DNA of 64,000 nt from SG8-41 sp035649495 (GCA_035649495.1 DASRJL010000043.1:1-64000); one strand, 5' to 3'; counted from the stretch's first letter, positions 33,390-42,325 are shown. Notes: generated by a model from the sequence alone, not told the origin. Made by a program: numbers and translations.

Positions 33390-34379
33390 TCATGGCTTGC
33401 GCATGCCGATGTCGCGCACCACTTTCGAAAAATACTCGATCTCCTCGCGCACCCACGTGTCGAATTGCTCGGCGCTGGCAGGGGCCGGCACGACGCCCAT
33501 GTTCACCAGCCGCTCCCGCACGTCCGGCTGTTCCAGGATCCGGCCGACCTCACGATTGAGGAGGTTCACGACATTGCGCGGGGTTCTGGCCGGCGCCAGC
33601 AGCCCGAATCCGCCCCGATACCTGAACCCCGGCAGCGATTCGGTGAGCGCAGGCACATCCGGCATGAGAGGCGAGCGCTGCGGCGAGGTCACCGCGAGGA
33701 CCGTCAGCTTGCCGTCCTTGACGAGTGGCATGGCGGGGCCCAGGGCGCTGATCCCGTAATGGACCCGGCCGCCGGCGATCTGGAGCATCAGGTCCGCGTT
33801 TCCCTTGAACCCGACGTGCACGACACTGATGCCGGCGAGGAGCCGGACTGTCTCGCCGATCAGGTGCGATCCCGACCCCGCCCCCGAAGAACCCAGAACG
33901 ATCTTGCCCGGCTGTGCTTTGGCGAGCGCCACCAGCTCCGCCACCGACTTGACGCCAAGAAAGGGCGCGACGATAAGGGCCTGGGTGTTCGGCCCGATCT
34001 GCGCCACTCCCACGAAATCCTTGCGCGGATCGTAGGGCAGGGTTTCCTGGATCGCGGCGTTGATGGCGAAGCCGCTGCTGTAGACGAGGAGCGTGTAGCC
34101 GTTCGGTTCCGCCTTGGCAACCATTGCGGCGGCCAACGTTCCAGCTGCGCCGGGACGGTTGTCGACGACAACGGCCGTGGACAGGTTCTCGGCGAGCTTC
34201 GTGCTGACCATGCGTGCTACCGAGTCGTTCACGCCCCCGGGCGGGAATCCCGACACCACGTGGATCGGCTTGACGGGATAGCCCCGGGCGGACTGGCCGA
34301 AGACGGGCGACGTTGCGGCCAGACCGGCCGCGAGCAGGATCGAGCGCGTGAATCCGGGATACCACCGCAATCTCTGCAT
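33390..34379 (-). CDS. Bug/TctC-family periplasmic receptor, first of seven-gene operon
   Basis: A 329-residue receptor from the ATG at 34379, which follows GGGGGCC: signal peptide FTRSILLAAGLAATSPVFGQ, then YPVKPIHVVSGFPPGGVND, VVVDNRPGAAGTL, EPNGYTLL, QPGKIVLGSSGAGSGSHLIG and PALTESLPGFR. An in-frame ATG at 34400 would leave a leader of only about 8 nt behind the predicted -10, so I reject it. Its promoter carries the same 50-nt element as the LysR-linked operon. The downstream genes suggest it captures the acid that the split TPP enzyme or amidohydrolase processes. Confidence 0.9.
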   Translation of the reverse strand: MQRLRWYPGFTRSILLAAGLAATSPVFGQSARGYPVKPIHVVSGFPPGGVNDSVARMVSTKLAENLSTAVVVDNRPGAAGTLAAAMVAKAEPNGYTLLVYSSGFAINAAIQETLPYDPRKDFVGVAQIGPNTQALIVAPFLGVKSVAELVALAKAQPGKIVLGSSGAGSGSHLIGETVRLLAGISVVHVGFKGNADLMLQIAGGRVHYGISALGPAMPLVKDGKLTVLAVTSPQRSPLMPDVPALTESLPGFRYRGGFGLLAPARTPRNVVNLLNREVGRILEQPDVRERLVNMGVVPAPASAEQFDTWVREEIEYFSKVVRDIGMRKP

Positions 34380-34414
34380 CCTGGCCCCCAAACGAGGCAT
34401 GATCGCGCGTTGCT

Positions 34415-34464
34415 CGATTACTATCTACTGAAAAAGTACGCTCACCTCATAACCATTTGGTAAT
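34415..34464 (-). promoter_or_regulatory. LysR-type operator/promoter element, copy 2
   Basis: The second copy of the element at 19147-19196, identical in length and in the 34-nt spacing between its two blocks. On the minus strand it has the palindrome ATTACCAAATGGTTAT (34449-34464), then a region ending in TAGATAGTAATCG with a -10-like TAGTAAT. It lies before the receptor operon starting at 34379. Its palindrome also forms the last codons and stop of denD. The shared layout strongly suggests a common regulator. Confidence 0.7.
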
Positions 34465-35434
34465 CCTTGTGGTCATCCTCAAGGTAGGCGCGGATGATGC
34501 TGTCGAAATCCGCGTCGCCTGCAAACCCAAGCGCTGCGGCGCGCCGCGTGTCCCAGGCGCCCGGCCAGCTCGAAACGATGCGATCTATCGTCGCGTCGCG
34601 CTCCCAGCGCACGCGCTTCGCCGTTTCTGCGCCCGCCACGCGTTCGAGCGCGGCGACCATCTCGCCCGCGGTCACGCACACGCCCGGCAGGTTGACGGCG
34701 CGGCTCGACCCGAACGCCTCCGCCGGTAGATCGTGCCCGAGGATGAGACCTTCGATCGCCCGGCGCGGGGACAGGAGCCACACGCGCGTCCCGGGCGCGA
34801 CCGGGCACGTCGATTCCTCGCCGTTCAGCGGCTCACGGATGATGCCGCTCGCGAAGGAGGACGCCGCCTTGTTCGGTTTCCCGGGCCGCACGCTGATCGT
34901 CGGCAGCCGCATTACACGCCCGTCGATGAAACCCTTGCGGCTGTAGTCGTTCAACAGCAGCTCGCCGACAGCCTTCTGCATGCCGTACGAGGACTGCGGG
35001 TTGAGCGCCGTGGAATCCGGCACCGTCGCGGGCAGATCGCCGCCGTATACCGCAACCGAACTCGTGAACACGACGCGAGGCTTGTGGCCGGCCCCACGGC
35101 ATGCTTCGAGCAGTGCCCGCGACGCATCGACGTTGATGCGCATGCCGAGATCGAAATCTGCTTCCGCCTGTCCACTCACGATCGCAGCGAGATGGAAGAC
35201 CGACGCGGTATCACGGTCGACCGCGCGGCGCAGCAATGCGGCGTCGGAGATGTCCCCGACTATCGTGCGGACGCGCGCGTCGCTGAAACCCTCGGCGGGC
35301 GCGATGTCCAGCAGCACGATTTCGTCGATCGCGTTGTCACGGCCGCCGGGTCCCTTCAAAGTCCCGCGCTCGAGAAGCTTGCCCGCGAGCCGGCGCCCGA
35401 GAAATCCCGCGCCGCCTGTGATCAGGACTTTCAC
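34442..35434 (-). CDS. denD: D-erythronate dehydrogenase (SDR-family)
   Basis: A 330-residue extended SDR. The NAD motif is LITGGAGFLGRR; VFHLAAIVSGQAEADFDLG, VFTSSVAVYGGDLP, SSYGMQKAVGELLLNDYSRK (catalytic Y-x3-K), LPTISVRPGKPNKAASSFAS and IIREPLNGE are diagnostic for DenD. DenD oxidises D-erythronate to 2-keto-D-erythronate in four-carbon acid sugar degradation. The GTG start at 35434 fits the conserved VKVLITGG beginning; a TTG at 35449 would add MRRTL. It precedes the seven-gene operon, but its own neighbours (kinase and epimerase of the pathway) are missing here. The 3' end is fused with a regulatory palindrome. Confidence 0.85.
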   Translation of the reverse strand: MKVLITGGAGFLGRRLAGKLLERGTLKGPGGRDNAIDEIVLLDIAPAEGFSDARVRTIVGDISDAALLRRAVDRDTASVFHLAAIVSGQAEADFDLGMRINVDASRALLEACRGAGHKPRVVFTSSVAVYGGDLPATVPDSTALNPQSSYGMQKAVGELLLNDYSRKGFIDGRVMRLPTISVRPGKPNKAASSFASGIIREPLNGEESTCPVAPGTRVWLLSPRRAIEGLILGHDLPAEAFGSSRAVNLPGVCVTAGEMVAALERVAGAETAKRVRWERDATIDRIVSSWPGAWDTRRAAALGFAGDADFDSIIRAYLEDDHKDYQMVMR

Positions 35435-35447
35435 TAGAGTTCGTCTC

Positions 35448-35484
35448 AAAAAATACCCCTCTCCTTCGGCACGGGGCGAGGGGT
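35448..35484 (-). terminator. Rho-independent terminator after FMN reductase gene
   Basis: On the minus strand the stem ACCCCTCGCCCC/GGAGAGGGGT (35455-35484, with a small mismatch) is followed by six T residues (35448-35453). It ends the transcript of the gene at 35499-36068 just before denD, so denD needs its own promoter or read-through. Confidence 0.75.
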
Positions 35485-35498
35485 GTTTCAGGGCGCCG

Positions 35499-36068
35499 TC
35501 ACCTCTTGGCGCCGTGCGTGGCTATGAACCTGGCGAACGCGGCAAGCTGCTGCTTGATGAGCTCCTTCGTCGGCGCGTCGGTGATCTGGCCCGCCTTGTC
35601 GTCGATGCGCTGCGCGCAGTTGCCGATGAAGATCTCGGGCTTGTTGAGCGTGAGCGCATCGAGAAACATCATTGACCTGCGCACGTCGTACTGTACCCGC
35701 GCACCGCCGACCGGTCCGGGCGAAGCAGACTGCAAGGCGACCGGCTTGCCGGCGAACGGCTGGTCTTTCAGGCGGGAGAGCCAATCGATGGCGTTCTTCA
35801 GGGGACCGGGGATGCCGAAGTTGTATTCCGCCGTCACGAAAATCACGCCGTCGGCCGCCCGGATGGCATCGGCGAGCGTGTTGACCGGCGCGGGGAAGCC
35901 GCTCGAATTCTGGATGTCGGCGTTGTAAAGCGGGAATTCGTGATAGGGCGGGGCTTCGCTGATCTGCAATCCCTCCGGCGCGAGGCCGGGCAGGGCGTTC
36001 ATGACTATTCTGTTGTACGAGCCTTTGCGCAGGCTGCCGCAGATGCTGACGACGTTGAGTGTGGCCAT
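35499..36068 (-). CDS. NADPH-dependent FMN reductase family protein
   Basis: A 189-residue flavodoxin-like reductase. SICGSLRKGSYNR is the FMN phosphate loop, FVTAEYNFGIPGPLKNAIDW the isoalloxazine loop, and ASPGPVGGARVQYDVRRSM the family C-terminal block. It should use NAD(P)H to reduce FMN, quinone or an azo compound. An AGAGGACACC site precedes the ATG. It is divergent from the flavoprotein monooxygenase gene 50 nt away, which could receive reduced flavin or share regulation, although such monooxygenases normally reduce their own FAD. Confidence 0.9.
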   Translation of the reverse strand: MATLNVVSICGSLRKGSYNRIVMNALPGLAPEGLQISEAPPYHEFPLYNADIQNSSGFPAPVNTLADAIRAADGVIFVTAEYNFGIPGPLKNAIDWLSRLKDQPFAGKPVALQSASPGPVGGARVQYDVRRSMMFLDALTLNKPEIFIGNCAQRIDDKAGQITDAPTKELIKQQLAAFARFIATHGAKR

Positions 36069-36118
36069 GGTGTCCTCTGTCTGATGAGCGGTGGACCAGG
36101 CCTATTATATGATTCGTG

Positions 36119-37777
36119 ATGCCTCACGCTACGCAACGAACGGAAGTGCTGATCGTGGGCGCCGGGCCGGTCGGCCTGACGCTCGCGATGGATCTTGCGT
36201 GGCGCGGCGTCGATGTGATCGTCGCCGAGAGGCTGCCGGCCGACGCGCCGGCGGGCGTCAAATGCGGCCAGATCTCGGCCCGCTCCATGGAGGTCTTCCG
36301 CCGTCTCGGCGTCGCCCACGGGTTGCGCGAAGTCGGGCTTCCCGCGGATTATCCGAACGATATCGTCTCGGCCACCAGCGTGACCGGCATCGAGCTGTCG
36401 CGCGTGACTATCCCTGCCCGGGGCGAGCGCGGTCCCGCCGCGACGGGGCCGGACACGTCGTGGCCGACGCCGGAACACACTCACCGGGTCAACCAGACAT
36501 TCTTCGCGCCCGTGCTGCTCGCGCATGCGGCAGCGCAGCCTCGCATCCGCATCTTGAATGGCATCGAAGTCGAGGAATTCAACCGGCACGAGGCGGGTGT
36601 CACCGCGATGGCTCGCAATCTCGACGGCGGCGAGCGCCTTTCGATAGCCTGTGCGTACCTGGTTGGATGCGACGGCGCTGGCTCGACGGTCCGCAAGGCG
36701 ATGGGCGCCGCGTTCACGGGAGCGCCCACGCTTCAGCGCGTTCAGTCGACTCACTTTCGCGCGCCGGCATTGATCGGGATGCTTCCCGGCAAGCCCGCCT
36801 GGAATTACCTGTCGCTCAACCCGCGCCGCTGCGGATCCACGCTGGCCGTCGACGGCCGCGAGACCTGGATCATCCACAACTATCTCTATCGCGGCGAGGC
36901 GGATTTCGATGCCGTGGATCGCGATTGGGCGATCCGGGAGATCCTCGGCGTCGGCCCGGGTTTTCACTACGAGCTGATCTCGAAAGAGGACTGGGTGAGT
37001 CGCCGTCTCGTGGCGGACAGGTTAGGGGACCGGCGCGCCTTCATCTGCGGCGACGCGGCGCACGTGTGGATTCCGCACGGCGGCTACGGCATGAACGCCG
37101 GCATCGCGGACGCCGCCAACCTGGCCTGGAAGCTGGCCGCGGTGCTGAAAGGCTGGGCCGGGCAGGGCATGCTCGATTCCTACAACGCCGAGCGCCAGCC
37201 GATCACGGAGCAGGCCTCGCGCATCATTACCGGGATCGGCCAGAGGGTCATGACGCAGCGGCGCGAAATCTCCGATGACATCGAACGGCGGGATGCGGTC
37301 GGTGACGCCACGCGCGCGCGCATCGGCAAGGAAGCGTATGCCCTCGACGTCGAGCAGCAATGCTGCGGCGGGCTCAATTTCGGCTACTACTACGATGACT
37401 CGCCCATCATCGCCTACGATGGCGAGCAGCCGCCTTCCTACACGATGGGCACGTTTACGTCGTCCACGGTTCCCGGATGTCGCGCGCCTCATTTGTGGCT
37501 GGACGGCCGCCGGTCGCTGTACGACGCGTTCGGTCCGGGCTATAACCTGCTTCGCCTGGATCCGGCGGCGCGCGTTACTCGCATCGTGGAAGCAGCTGCG
37601 GAAAGGCGCGTTCCGCTCACCGTGGTCGACGTGGAAGCGCCCGGAGCGCGGGAGCTCTACCGGCAGAAGCTCGCGCTGGTGCGACCGGACCAGCACGTGG
37701 CTTGGCGGGGCGATGAGGAACCGGCGGCTCCGCTGGAGCTCATCGATCTGGTGCGCGGGGCCCGCGCCGGGGTCTGA
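36119..37777 (+). CDS. FAD-dependent aromatic hydroxylase (MhpA/PheA type)
   Basis: A 552-residue group A flavoprotein monooxygenase. VLIVGAGPVGLTLAMDLAWRG binds FAD; VGCDGAGSTVRKAMG is the DG motif; CGDAAHVWIPHGGYGMNAGI is the GD motif with the second FAD contact. The C-terminal thioredoxin-like third (residues 410-552) marks the phenol-hydroxylase/MhpA sub-group. It hydroxylates an aromatic ring beside an existing hydroxyl. Two start codons lie next to each other (GTG 36116, ATG 36119). The stop TGA is inside the palindrome GGGGTCTGACCCC. An extradiol-type VOC protein two genes on could act on the product. Confidence 0.9.
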   Translation: MPHATQRTEVLIVGAGPVGLTLAMDLAWRGVDVIVAERLPADAPAGVKCGQISARSMEVFRRLGVAHGLREVGLPADYPNDIVSATSVTGIELSRVTIPARGERGPAATGPDTSWPTPEHTHRVNQTFFAPVLLAHAAAQPRIRILNGIEVEEFNRHEAGVTAMARNLDGGERLSIACAYLVGCDGAGSTVRKAMGAAFTGAPTLQRVQSTHFRAPALIGMLPGKPAWNYLSLNPRRCGSTLAVDGRETWIIHNYLYRGEADFDAVDRDWAIREILGVGPGFHYELISKEDWVSRRLVADRLGDRRAFICGDAAHVWIPHGGYGMNAGIADAANLAWKLAAVLKGWAGQGMLDSYNAERQPITEQASRIITGIGQRVMTQRREISDDIERRDAVGDATRARIGKEAYALDVEQQCCGGLNFGYYYDDSPIIAYDGEQPPSYTMGTFTSSTVPGCRAPHLWLDGRRSLYDAFGPGYNLLRLDPAARVTRIVEAAAERRVPLTVVDVEAPGARELYRQKLALVRPDQHVAWRGDEEPAAPLELIDLVRGARAGV

Positions 37778-37789
37778 CCCCAGTAAGTA
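37769..37789 (+). repeat. 21-bp palindromic repeat, copy 1 (overlaps stop codon)
   Basis: GGGGTCTGACCCC followed by AGTAAGTA. An identical copy in opposite orientation lies at 43330-43350. The central TGA is the stop codon of the monooxygenase gene. The rest of the 173-nt gap (37778-37950) is AT-richer and contains no gene I can support. Confidence 0.8.
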
Positions 37790-37950
37790 TTGGATCTCAA
37801 GAAATAAGTCGTAAAAATGTTGGCCATATTAAGCCTTAGAGAGCCAGTTTTGCGGCCAAAATCAACGCTCCAGGGAACCGGTGTCGCGTGAGGTGCTAGA
37901 GTGCGCGCAACAACAACGCCCGCAACGAACGACACCATCGGAGGATTGCC

Positions 37951-38871
37951 ATGTTCACACGACGCAAATTCATCGGTACGACCATAGGGGCCGGCGTGGC
38001 GCTGGCAACCGGCGGTTGCGCGACGCAGCCCACGGGCAAGCGCATGATCGTCGACGCGCAAGTGCATCTGTGGAAGGCAAGCGGTCCGGACTACACCTGG
38101 AATCCGGGCGCCAAGCCGCAGCTGCCGGAGCCCTTTACCATCGAGCGCGCGCTGCCGCTGATGGACGAGGCCGGCGTCGACCGCGTCGTCGTCGTGCCGC
38201 CGGCCCTGAACGACAACAACAGCTATGGGCTCGAAGCCGCCAGGCGCTATCCCGACCGCTTCAGAGTCATGGGGCGAATCCCGCTGCAGGATCCGAAATC
38301 AGCCGCGCTGCTGCCGCGCTGGAAGGAGCAGCCGGGCATGCTCGGCGTGCGCGTGACGTTCAATACGCCGGAAACGCTTGCGTGGCTCTCCAACGGCACC
38401 GCCGACTGGTTCTGGCCGGCGGCCGAGAAGGCCGGGGTTCCCGTCATGTTTCTCGCGTTCGGGAACGTGTCGAAGTTCGGTCCGATCGCGGAGCGCCACC
38501 CGGGACTGGTGCTCATTATCGACCACATGGGCGTGAACAATGTCATCGCGAAGGAAGGGCGGACGGCGGCGGCCATCGGCGACGCGGTGGCGCTCGCGCG
38601 TTATCCGAACGTCAGCATCAAGATGTCCAATCTCGTCAGCTCGTCGCTGGAGCCCTATCCGTTCCGCGACCTGAACGAACATCTGAAGCGGGTGTTCGAC
38701 GCCTACGGGCCGCGCCGTTGCCACTGGGGGACCGACATGACGGCCAATTTCGCCCGGGCGACCTGGAGCCAGCGCATCGCCCATTTCACGCAGGAGCTGA
38801 CCTTCATGTCCGAGAGCGACAAGGACTGGGTGATGGGGCGCTCGATCCGCGAGCGTATCAAGTGGGCGTGA
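37951..38871 (+). CDS. Tat-exported lipoprotein amidohydrolase
   Basis: A 306-residue amidohydrolase_2 protein. The N-terminus MFTRRKFIGTTIGAGVALA carries a twin-arginine motif (R4-R5-K6-F7), then TGGC with lipobox cysteine C23, predicting export folded and anchored to a membrane. The enzyme part starts MIVDAQVHLW (D-x-Q-x-H), has DHMGVNN in the middle and CHWGTDM at the final metal-site aspartate. GGAGGATTGCC precedes the ATG. Periplasmic amidohydrolases of this type are unusual. It may cleave a precursor before a Bug receptor captures it. Substrate unknown. Confidence 0.85.
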   Translation: MFTRRKFIGTTIGAGVALATGGCATQPTGKRMIVDAQVHLWKASGPDYTWNPGAKPQLPEPFTIERALPLMDEAGVDRVVVVPPALNDNNSYGLEAARRYPDRFRVMGRIPLQDPKSAALLPRWKEQPGMLGVRVTFNTPETLAWLSNGTADWFWPAAEKAGVPVMFLAFGNVSKFGPIAERHPGLVLIIDHMGVNNVIAKEGRTAAAIGDAVALARYPNVSIKMSNLVSSSLEPYPFRDLNEHLKRVFDAYGPRRCHWGTDMTANFARATWSQRIAHFTQELTFMSESDKDWVMGRSIRERIKWA

Positions 38872-38979
38872 CCGGCCTGCGTCGCTGGCCGCTCCGCCGG
38901 CCCGTACCCCGTAGAGCGCGGTTCCCTTTTTTTCGACGCTGGATCACCTTGCGGCGATCGTCCTTACGCTTCACGCCGC

Positions 38980-39378
38980 TCACACGCCTCTCCACTCGTC
39001 TTTCTTTTCCTCCCACAGGTCGAACACCTGCTGGGCGGTGCGCAGCGACGCATTGGTCCGGGGATAGCCGATGTACGGGGCGCAGGTGGTAATCGCTTCG
39101 ATGATTTCCTTTTGCGTCGCGCCCTGGTTCAGCGCGCCGCGAACCTGCCGTTCCACGGCATCGTACTCGCCCTGGGCGGCGCAGACCGCGATCAGTATGA
39201 ATTCCTTGATCTTGATCGACAGGTGGGGCTCGGCCCATACCGTGCCGTAGCAGTACTCGTAGATCGCCCGGCCGTGCATGGGCGAGATCTTCGCCAGCCC
39301 GTCGATGTTCCAGTCGGTGCTCTTGCCGAGCACCGAGCGGGCGATGGCCCTGCCTCTTTCGTACCTGTCGTCGCTCAT
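38980..39378 (-). CDS. Carboxymuconolactone decarboxylase-family protein
   Basis: A 132-residue CMD-fold protein: IKIKEFILIAVCAAQGEYDA, VERQVRGALNQGATQKEI, ITTCAPYIGYPRTNAS. It has a single cysteine in the AVCAAQ stretch instead of the CxxC of AhpD peroxidase types, so a disulfide activity is unlikely. The name gamma-carboxymuconolactone decarboxylase is suggestive for protocatechuate breakdown but family members are functionally mixed. AAGGAGG precedes the ATG. A heptanucleotide array fills the region just upstream. Confidence 0.85.
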   Translation of the reverse strand: MSDDRYERGRAIARSVLGKSTDWNIDGLAKISPMHGRAIYEYCYGTVWAEPHLSIKIKEFILIAVCAAQGEYDAVERQVRGALNQGATQKEIIEAITTCAPYIGYPRTNASLRTAQQVFDLWEEKKDEWRGV

Positions 39379-39392
39379 TTCGTTTCCTCCTT

Positions 39393-39477
39393 GGCTATCA
39401 GCTATCGGCTACCAGCTACCAGCTGTGAGTTTGTGACCTGCCGCCAAACGGCTGACAGCTGGCGGCTGGCAGCTCAT
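39393..39477. repeat. Heptanucleotide array B (RGCTRNC)
   Basis: Units of the form (A/G)GCT(A/G)(C/T)C, for example GGCTATC, AGCTATC, GGCTACC, AGCTACC at 39393-39427 and GGCTGAC, AGCTGGC, GGCTGGC, AGCTCAT at 39450-39477, in phase across a short degenerate stretch. It lies between the divergent CMD and VOC genes. Confidence 0.75.
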
Positions 39478-39576
39478 ATGGAACGGCCTAATTTACACTG
39501 GTCAGGGAGGAAGGCCGCGCGTTGCCGCCTCTGATACGATACCGGGCTCGGATCAGCAACCCTCATAGGAGGGGCC

Positions 39577-40485
39577 ATGCGCCTGCGCAGTGTAGAACTG
39601 GAAGTGCCCGGCCGCGCCGCGGCGGCCGAATTCCTGAAAGACCCCTGGGGCTTGATCGACGCCGGGACGCGCGGCGGGACGACCTACCTGCGGGGAACGG
39701 AGAATCACGCCTACGTCGTTTCGGTTACCGAAGCCCCGGTAGCTGCCTTCGCTGCGGCGACGTTCTCCGGCAGTGCAGCGGAGGTCGAGGCGCTTTTCGC
39801 CCGCATGGAGGCGGGGGGGCTGCCACACAGCGGCTGGATGGCGGATTTCGACGAACCCGGGCGCGGCGCCGGGTTCTACGCGACGGGGCCGGAAGGGGAG
39901 CCTTACCGCTTCGTGGTGGAAAGAGAGCCGGTGAAAGCGCTCCCGGCGCAATCCAATCGGCCGCTGCAGGTTTCGCACGTCGTATTCAATACGCTCGATC
40001 GCGAGGCCGGCAGCCGGACGCTCGTGGACGCGTTCGGCTTCAAGCTGTCGGACCGCACGCGCATCATGAACTTCGTGCGCTGCGATAGCACGCATCACGC
40101 CATCGCCTACGCCGACGCGAAAAAGGCATCACTCAATCACATCGCGTTCGAGATGCCCGACCTGGATTCCGTCATGAGCGGGGTAGGACGGCTGGCGGAT
40201 GCCGGCTTCGAGCCGGCGTGGGGTCCGGGCCGCCACGGTCCCGGCAACAACGTATTCGCGTATTTCATCGCGCCCTTCGGCGCGTGCATCGAGTACACGG
40301 CGGAGGTGCAGCGCGTCGACGACAGCTACCGCACGGGCGGGCCGGACGACTGGAAGTGGCCGCCCAACCGCAACGATCACTGGGGCATCGCAAAACGCGA
40401 CAACGCGAAGCTCGCCGCTTCGGGCGACGCGTTTCCGTTTCGCGCGCCGGCGGGTGTGGCGCGGCGCGTGGCTGCGCGCACCTGA
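39577..40485 (+). CDS. VOC-type extradiol ring-cleavage dioxygenase-like protein
   Basis: A 302-residue two-domain VOC protein. The C-terminal half carries the three iron ligands expected for a type I extradiol dioxygenase: H134 (VSHVVFNT), H188 (LNHIAFEM) and E239 (ACIEYTAE). GPGRHGPGNNVFAYFIAPFG between them is the typical active-site loop. It should open a catechol-type ring next to its hydroxyls. The monooxygenase at 36119 could make such a catechol. GGAGGGG precedes the ATG. Confidence 0.85.
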   Translation: MRLRSVELEVPGRAAAAEFLKDPWGLIDAGTRGGTTYLRGTENHAYVVSVTEAPVAAFAAATFSGSAAEVEALFARMEAGGLPHSGWMADFDEPGRGAGFYATGPEGEPYRFVVEREPVKALPAQSNRPLQVSHVVFNTLDREAGSRTLVDAFGFKLSDRTRIMNFVRCDSTHHAIAYADAKKASLNHIAFEMPDLDSVMSGVGRLADAGFEPAWGPGRHGPGNNVFAYFIAPFGACIEYTAEVQRVDDSYRTGGPDDWKWPPNRNDHWGIAKRDNAKLAASGDAFPFRAPAGVARRVAART

Positions 40486-40502
40486 ATACGACGCCGTGCT
40501 CC

Positions 40503-40817
40503 CTAGAAGCCACTTCTCCTGTTAGTGGTGTCTCCGGGGCGCTCGACTGCGTACATGCCGCCCAGCTCTTCCCGCGACAGCCGCCCGTCGCGATTGACGT
40601 CGAGCTGATCGAAATACCGCTGCAGGTAGGTCCCGCGCCGGACTTCCGAGCGGGAAATGTAGCCGTCTCCGTCCATGTCGAGCGCCCTGAAGGTAGCTTC
40701 AGGGACGGGTGGGCCGGCGCGCACCACCGGCGGCGGCAGGTTGTCCGCGGCGCGAATGCCACCGACGACGGACCACGACGCCAGCATGAGGAGCACCGTC
40801 ATTGCCTTGAGTTTCAC
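40503..40817 (-). CDS. Secreted EF-hand calcium-binding protein
   Basis: A 104-residue protein with a GTG start at 40817 after GAGGAGG. A signal peptide (AMTVLLMLASWSVVGGIRAA) is followed by two EF-hands, DMDGDGYISRSE and DVNRDGRLSREE, each with the D-x-(D/N)-x-D-G loop. Probably periplasmic calcium binding. It converges with the VOC gene 17 nt away and is divergent from the MFS gene. Confidence 0.8.
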   Translation of the reverse strand: MKLKAMTVLLMLASWSVVGGIRAADNLPPPVVRAGPPVPEATFRALDMDGDGYISRSEVRRGTYLQRYFDQLDVNRDGRLSREELGGMYAVERPGDTTNRRSGF

Positions 40818-40927
40818 ATGCGCCTCCTCGACCGAATTTCCCCCTACGTTGCGACACGCCGTCTGCCGGGGAGTTCCGTCGCGCGCGCGTGGTAGGCTAG
40901 TCTGAACGACCCTGAACAAGGTCTCCT

Positions 40928-42307
40928 GTGCGTCCGCGCCTCGCACTTGCCGTCGTCCTTGCGGGCGCATCCGTCGCGCCGCTCGACACGGCGGTAAACG
41001 TCGCCTTTCCGGCGATCACCGCCGCCTTCGGTCTCGATCTGCCCGAGATCCGCTGGCTGGTCATGCTCTACGTGCTGACCTACGGCGCGCTCATGCTCGT
41101 GGGCGGGCGGCTCGGCGATCTCCATGGCTACCGGCGGGTGTTCGGCTTCGGTCTCGGCGTGGTAGCGGTGAGCTTCGCAGCCTGCGCGCTCGCCCCGCGC
41201 TATGAAGTCCTGCTCGCCTCGCGGATCGGGCAGGGCGTGGGTGTTGCGCTCGTCCTCGGGTGCGGTCCGGCGCTGGCGCTGTCGCAGTTTCCCGAGGGCG
41301 AACGCACTCGCGTGCTCGGTCACTACACCTCGATGCTCGCCTTCGGTGGCGCGGTCGGGGTCCTCGCCGGCGGTGCGCTGGTCGATCTCTATGGCTGGCA
41401 GTCCGTTTTCTGGATGCGCGTGCCGCTCGCGCTCGGGGCGCTCACGCTGCTGCGGCTGGTTTCCGCGGCGCCTGCGCGATCCGGCGATCGCCCCTTCGAC
41501 GCGGCGGGCGCCATGCTGCTAGCCGCCTGGACCGGCGCGTTCGTGCTCGCACTCGCGGCTGCGGACGAGACCCGGATGTGGCTCGCATTGCTGGCAGTGT
41601 GCGCGTTCGCCGGGTTCGTCGTGCGCGGGTCGCGCATCGCGGAGCCGATCCTGCGGCCGGCGCTGTTCCGCGATGCCCGGTTCACGATCCTCAACCTGCT
41701 CAGTATTGCCACAAACCTGGCTGCATTTGCCGTGCCACTCCTGGGGCCGTTCTACTTCGCGCGCGTGAGCGGACTCGATGCGCTCGGTATCGGGTCACAG
41801 CTCGGGGTGTGGGCGGGCGGGGCGCTCGCCGGCGCAGCGCTCGCCGAGCGGCTCGGCCGGCAGTTCGGCCTGGAGCGCAGCGGTTTCGTCGGCATTGCAC
41901 TGTGTGTCGCAGGGCTGGCGTCCGTGGGGACATGGAGCGCGCAGACCGGGCTCGTGGCGGCGGCTGCCGCGCTCTTCGCGCTGGGGTTCGGCGCAGGGGT
42001 GTTTCAGGTGGCCTATGCCGATCGCGTGATGGCGACGTTGCCGCGAAGAGACCGCGGCGTCGCCGGCAGCCTGACCATGTTGACGCGCATGCTGGGCGTC
42101 GCCGCCGGGGCGACCCTGTTGACGGCGCTCCTGCGCGACGCGGAGGCTGCCGCGCTAAACGCCGGAGCGGGGATGGAAGAGGCGTTTCTGGAGGGTTTCC
42201 GCTTCGCCTTCCGGTGCGCCGCGGCTGGGCTCGGGGCCTGTCTCGCCGTCGGCTTGGTGACGGAGTACATCAATCGGCTGCGCGCTTCCAGGTCCCGCCG
42301 GGTCTGA
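40928..42307 (+). CDS. MFS drug/metabolite exporter, DHA2 (14-TM) type
   Basis: A 459-residue major-facilitator protein. APLDTAVNVAFPAITAAFG is the EmrB/QacA opening; WLVMLYVLTYGALMLVGGRL-GDL holds motif A; later helices continue to a total of about 12-14. Such proteins export toxins or metabolites with proton antiport. The GTG start fits the frame. It is 18 nt upstream of an AroE-like gene and probably co-transcribed, so export of a quinate/shikimate-like or aromatic compound is possible. Confidence 0.88.
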   Translation: MRPRLALAVVLAGASVAPLDTAVNVAFPAITAAFGLDLPEIRWLVMLYVLTYGALMLVGGRLGDLHGYRRVFGFGLGVVAVSFAACALAPRYEVLLASRIGQGVGVALVLGCGPALALSQFPEGERTRVLGHYTSMLAFGGAVGVLAGGALVDLYGWQSVFWMRVPLALGALTLLRLVSAAPARSGDRPFDAAGAMLLAAWTGAFVLALAAADETRMWLALLAVCAFAGFVVRGSRIAEPILRPALFRDARFTILNLLSIATNLAAFAVPLLGPFYFARVSGLDALGIGSQLGVWAGGALAGAALAERLGRQFGLERSGFVGIALCVAGLASVGTWSAQTGLVAAAAALFALGFGAGVFQVAYADRVMATLPRRDRGVAGSLTMLTRMLGVAAGATLLTALLRDAEAAALNAGAGMEEAFLEGFRFAFRCAAAGLGACLAVGLVTEYINRLRASRSRRV

Positions 42308-42325
42308 ACGACGAGGAGTCGCCGA

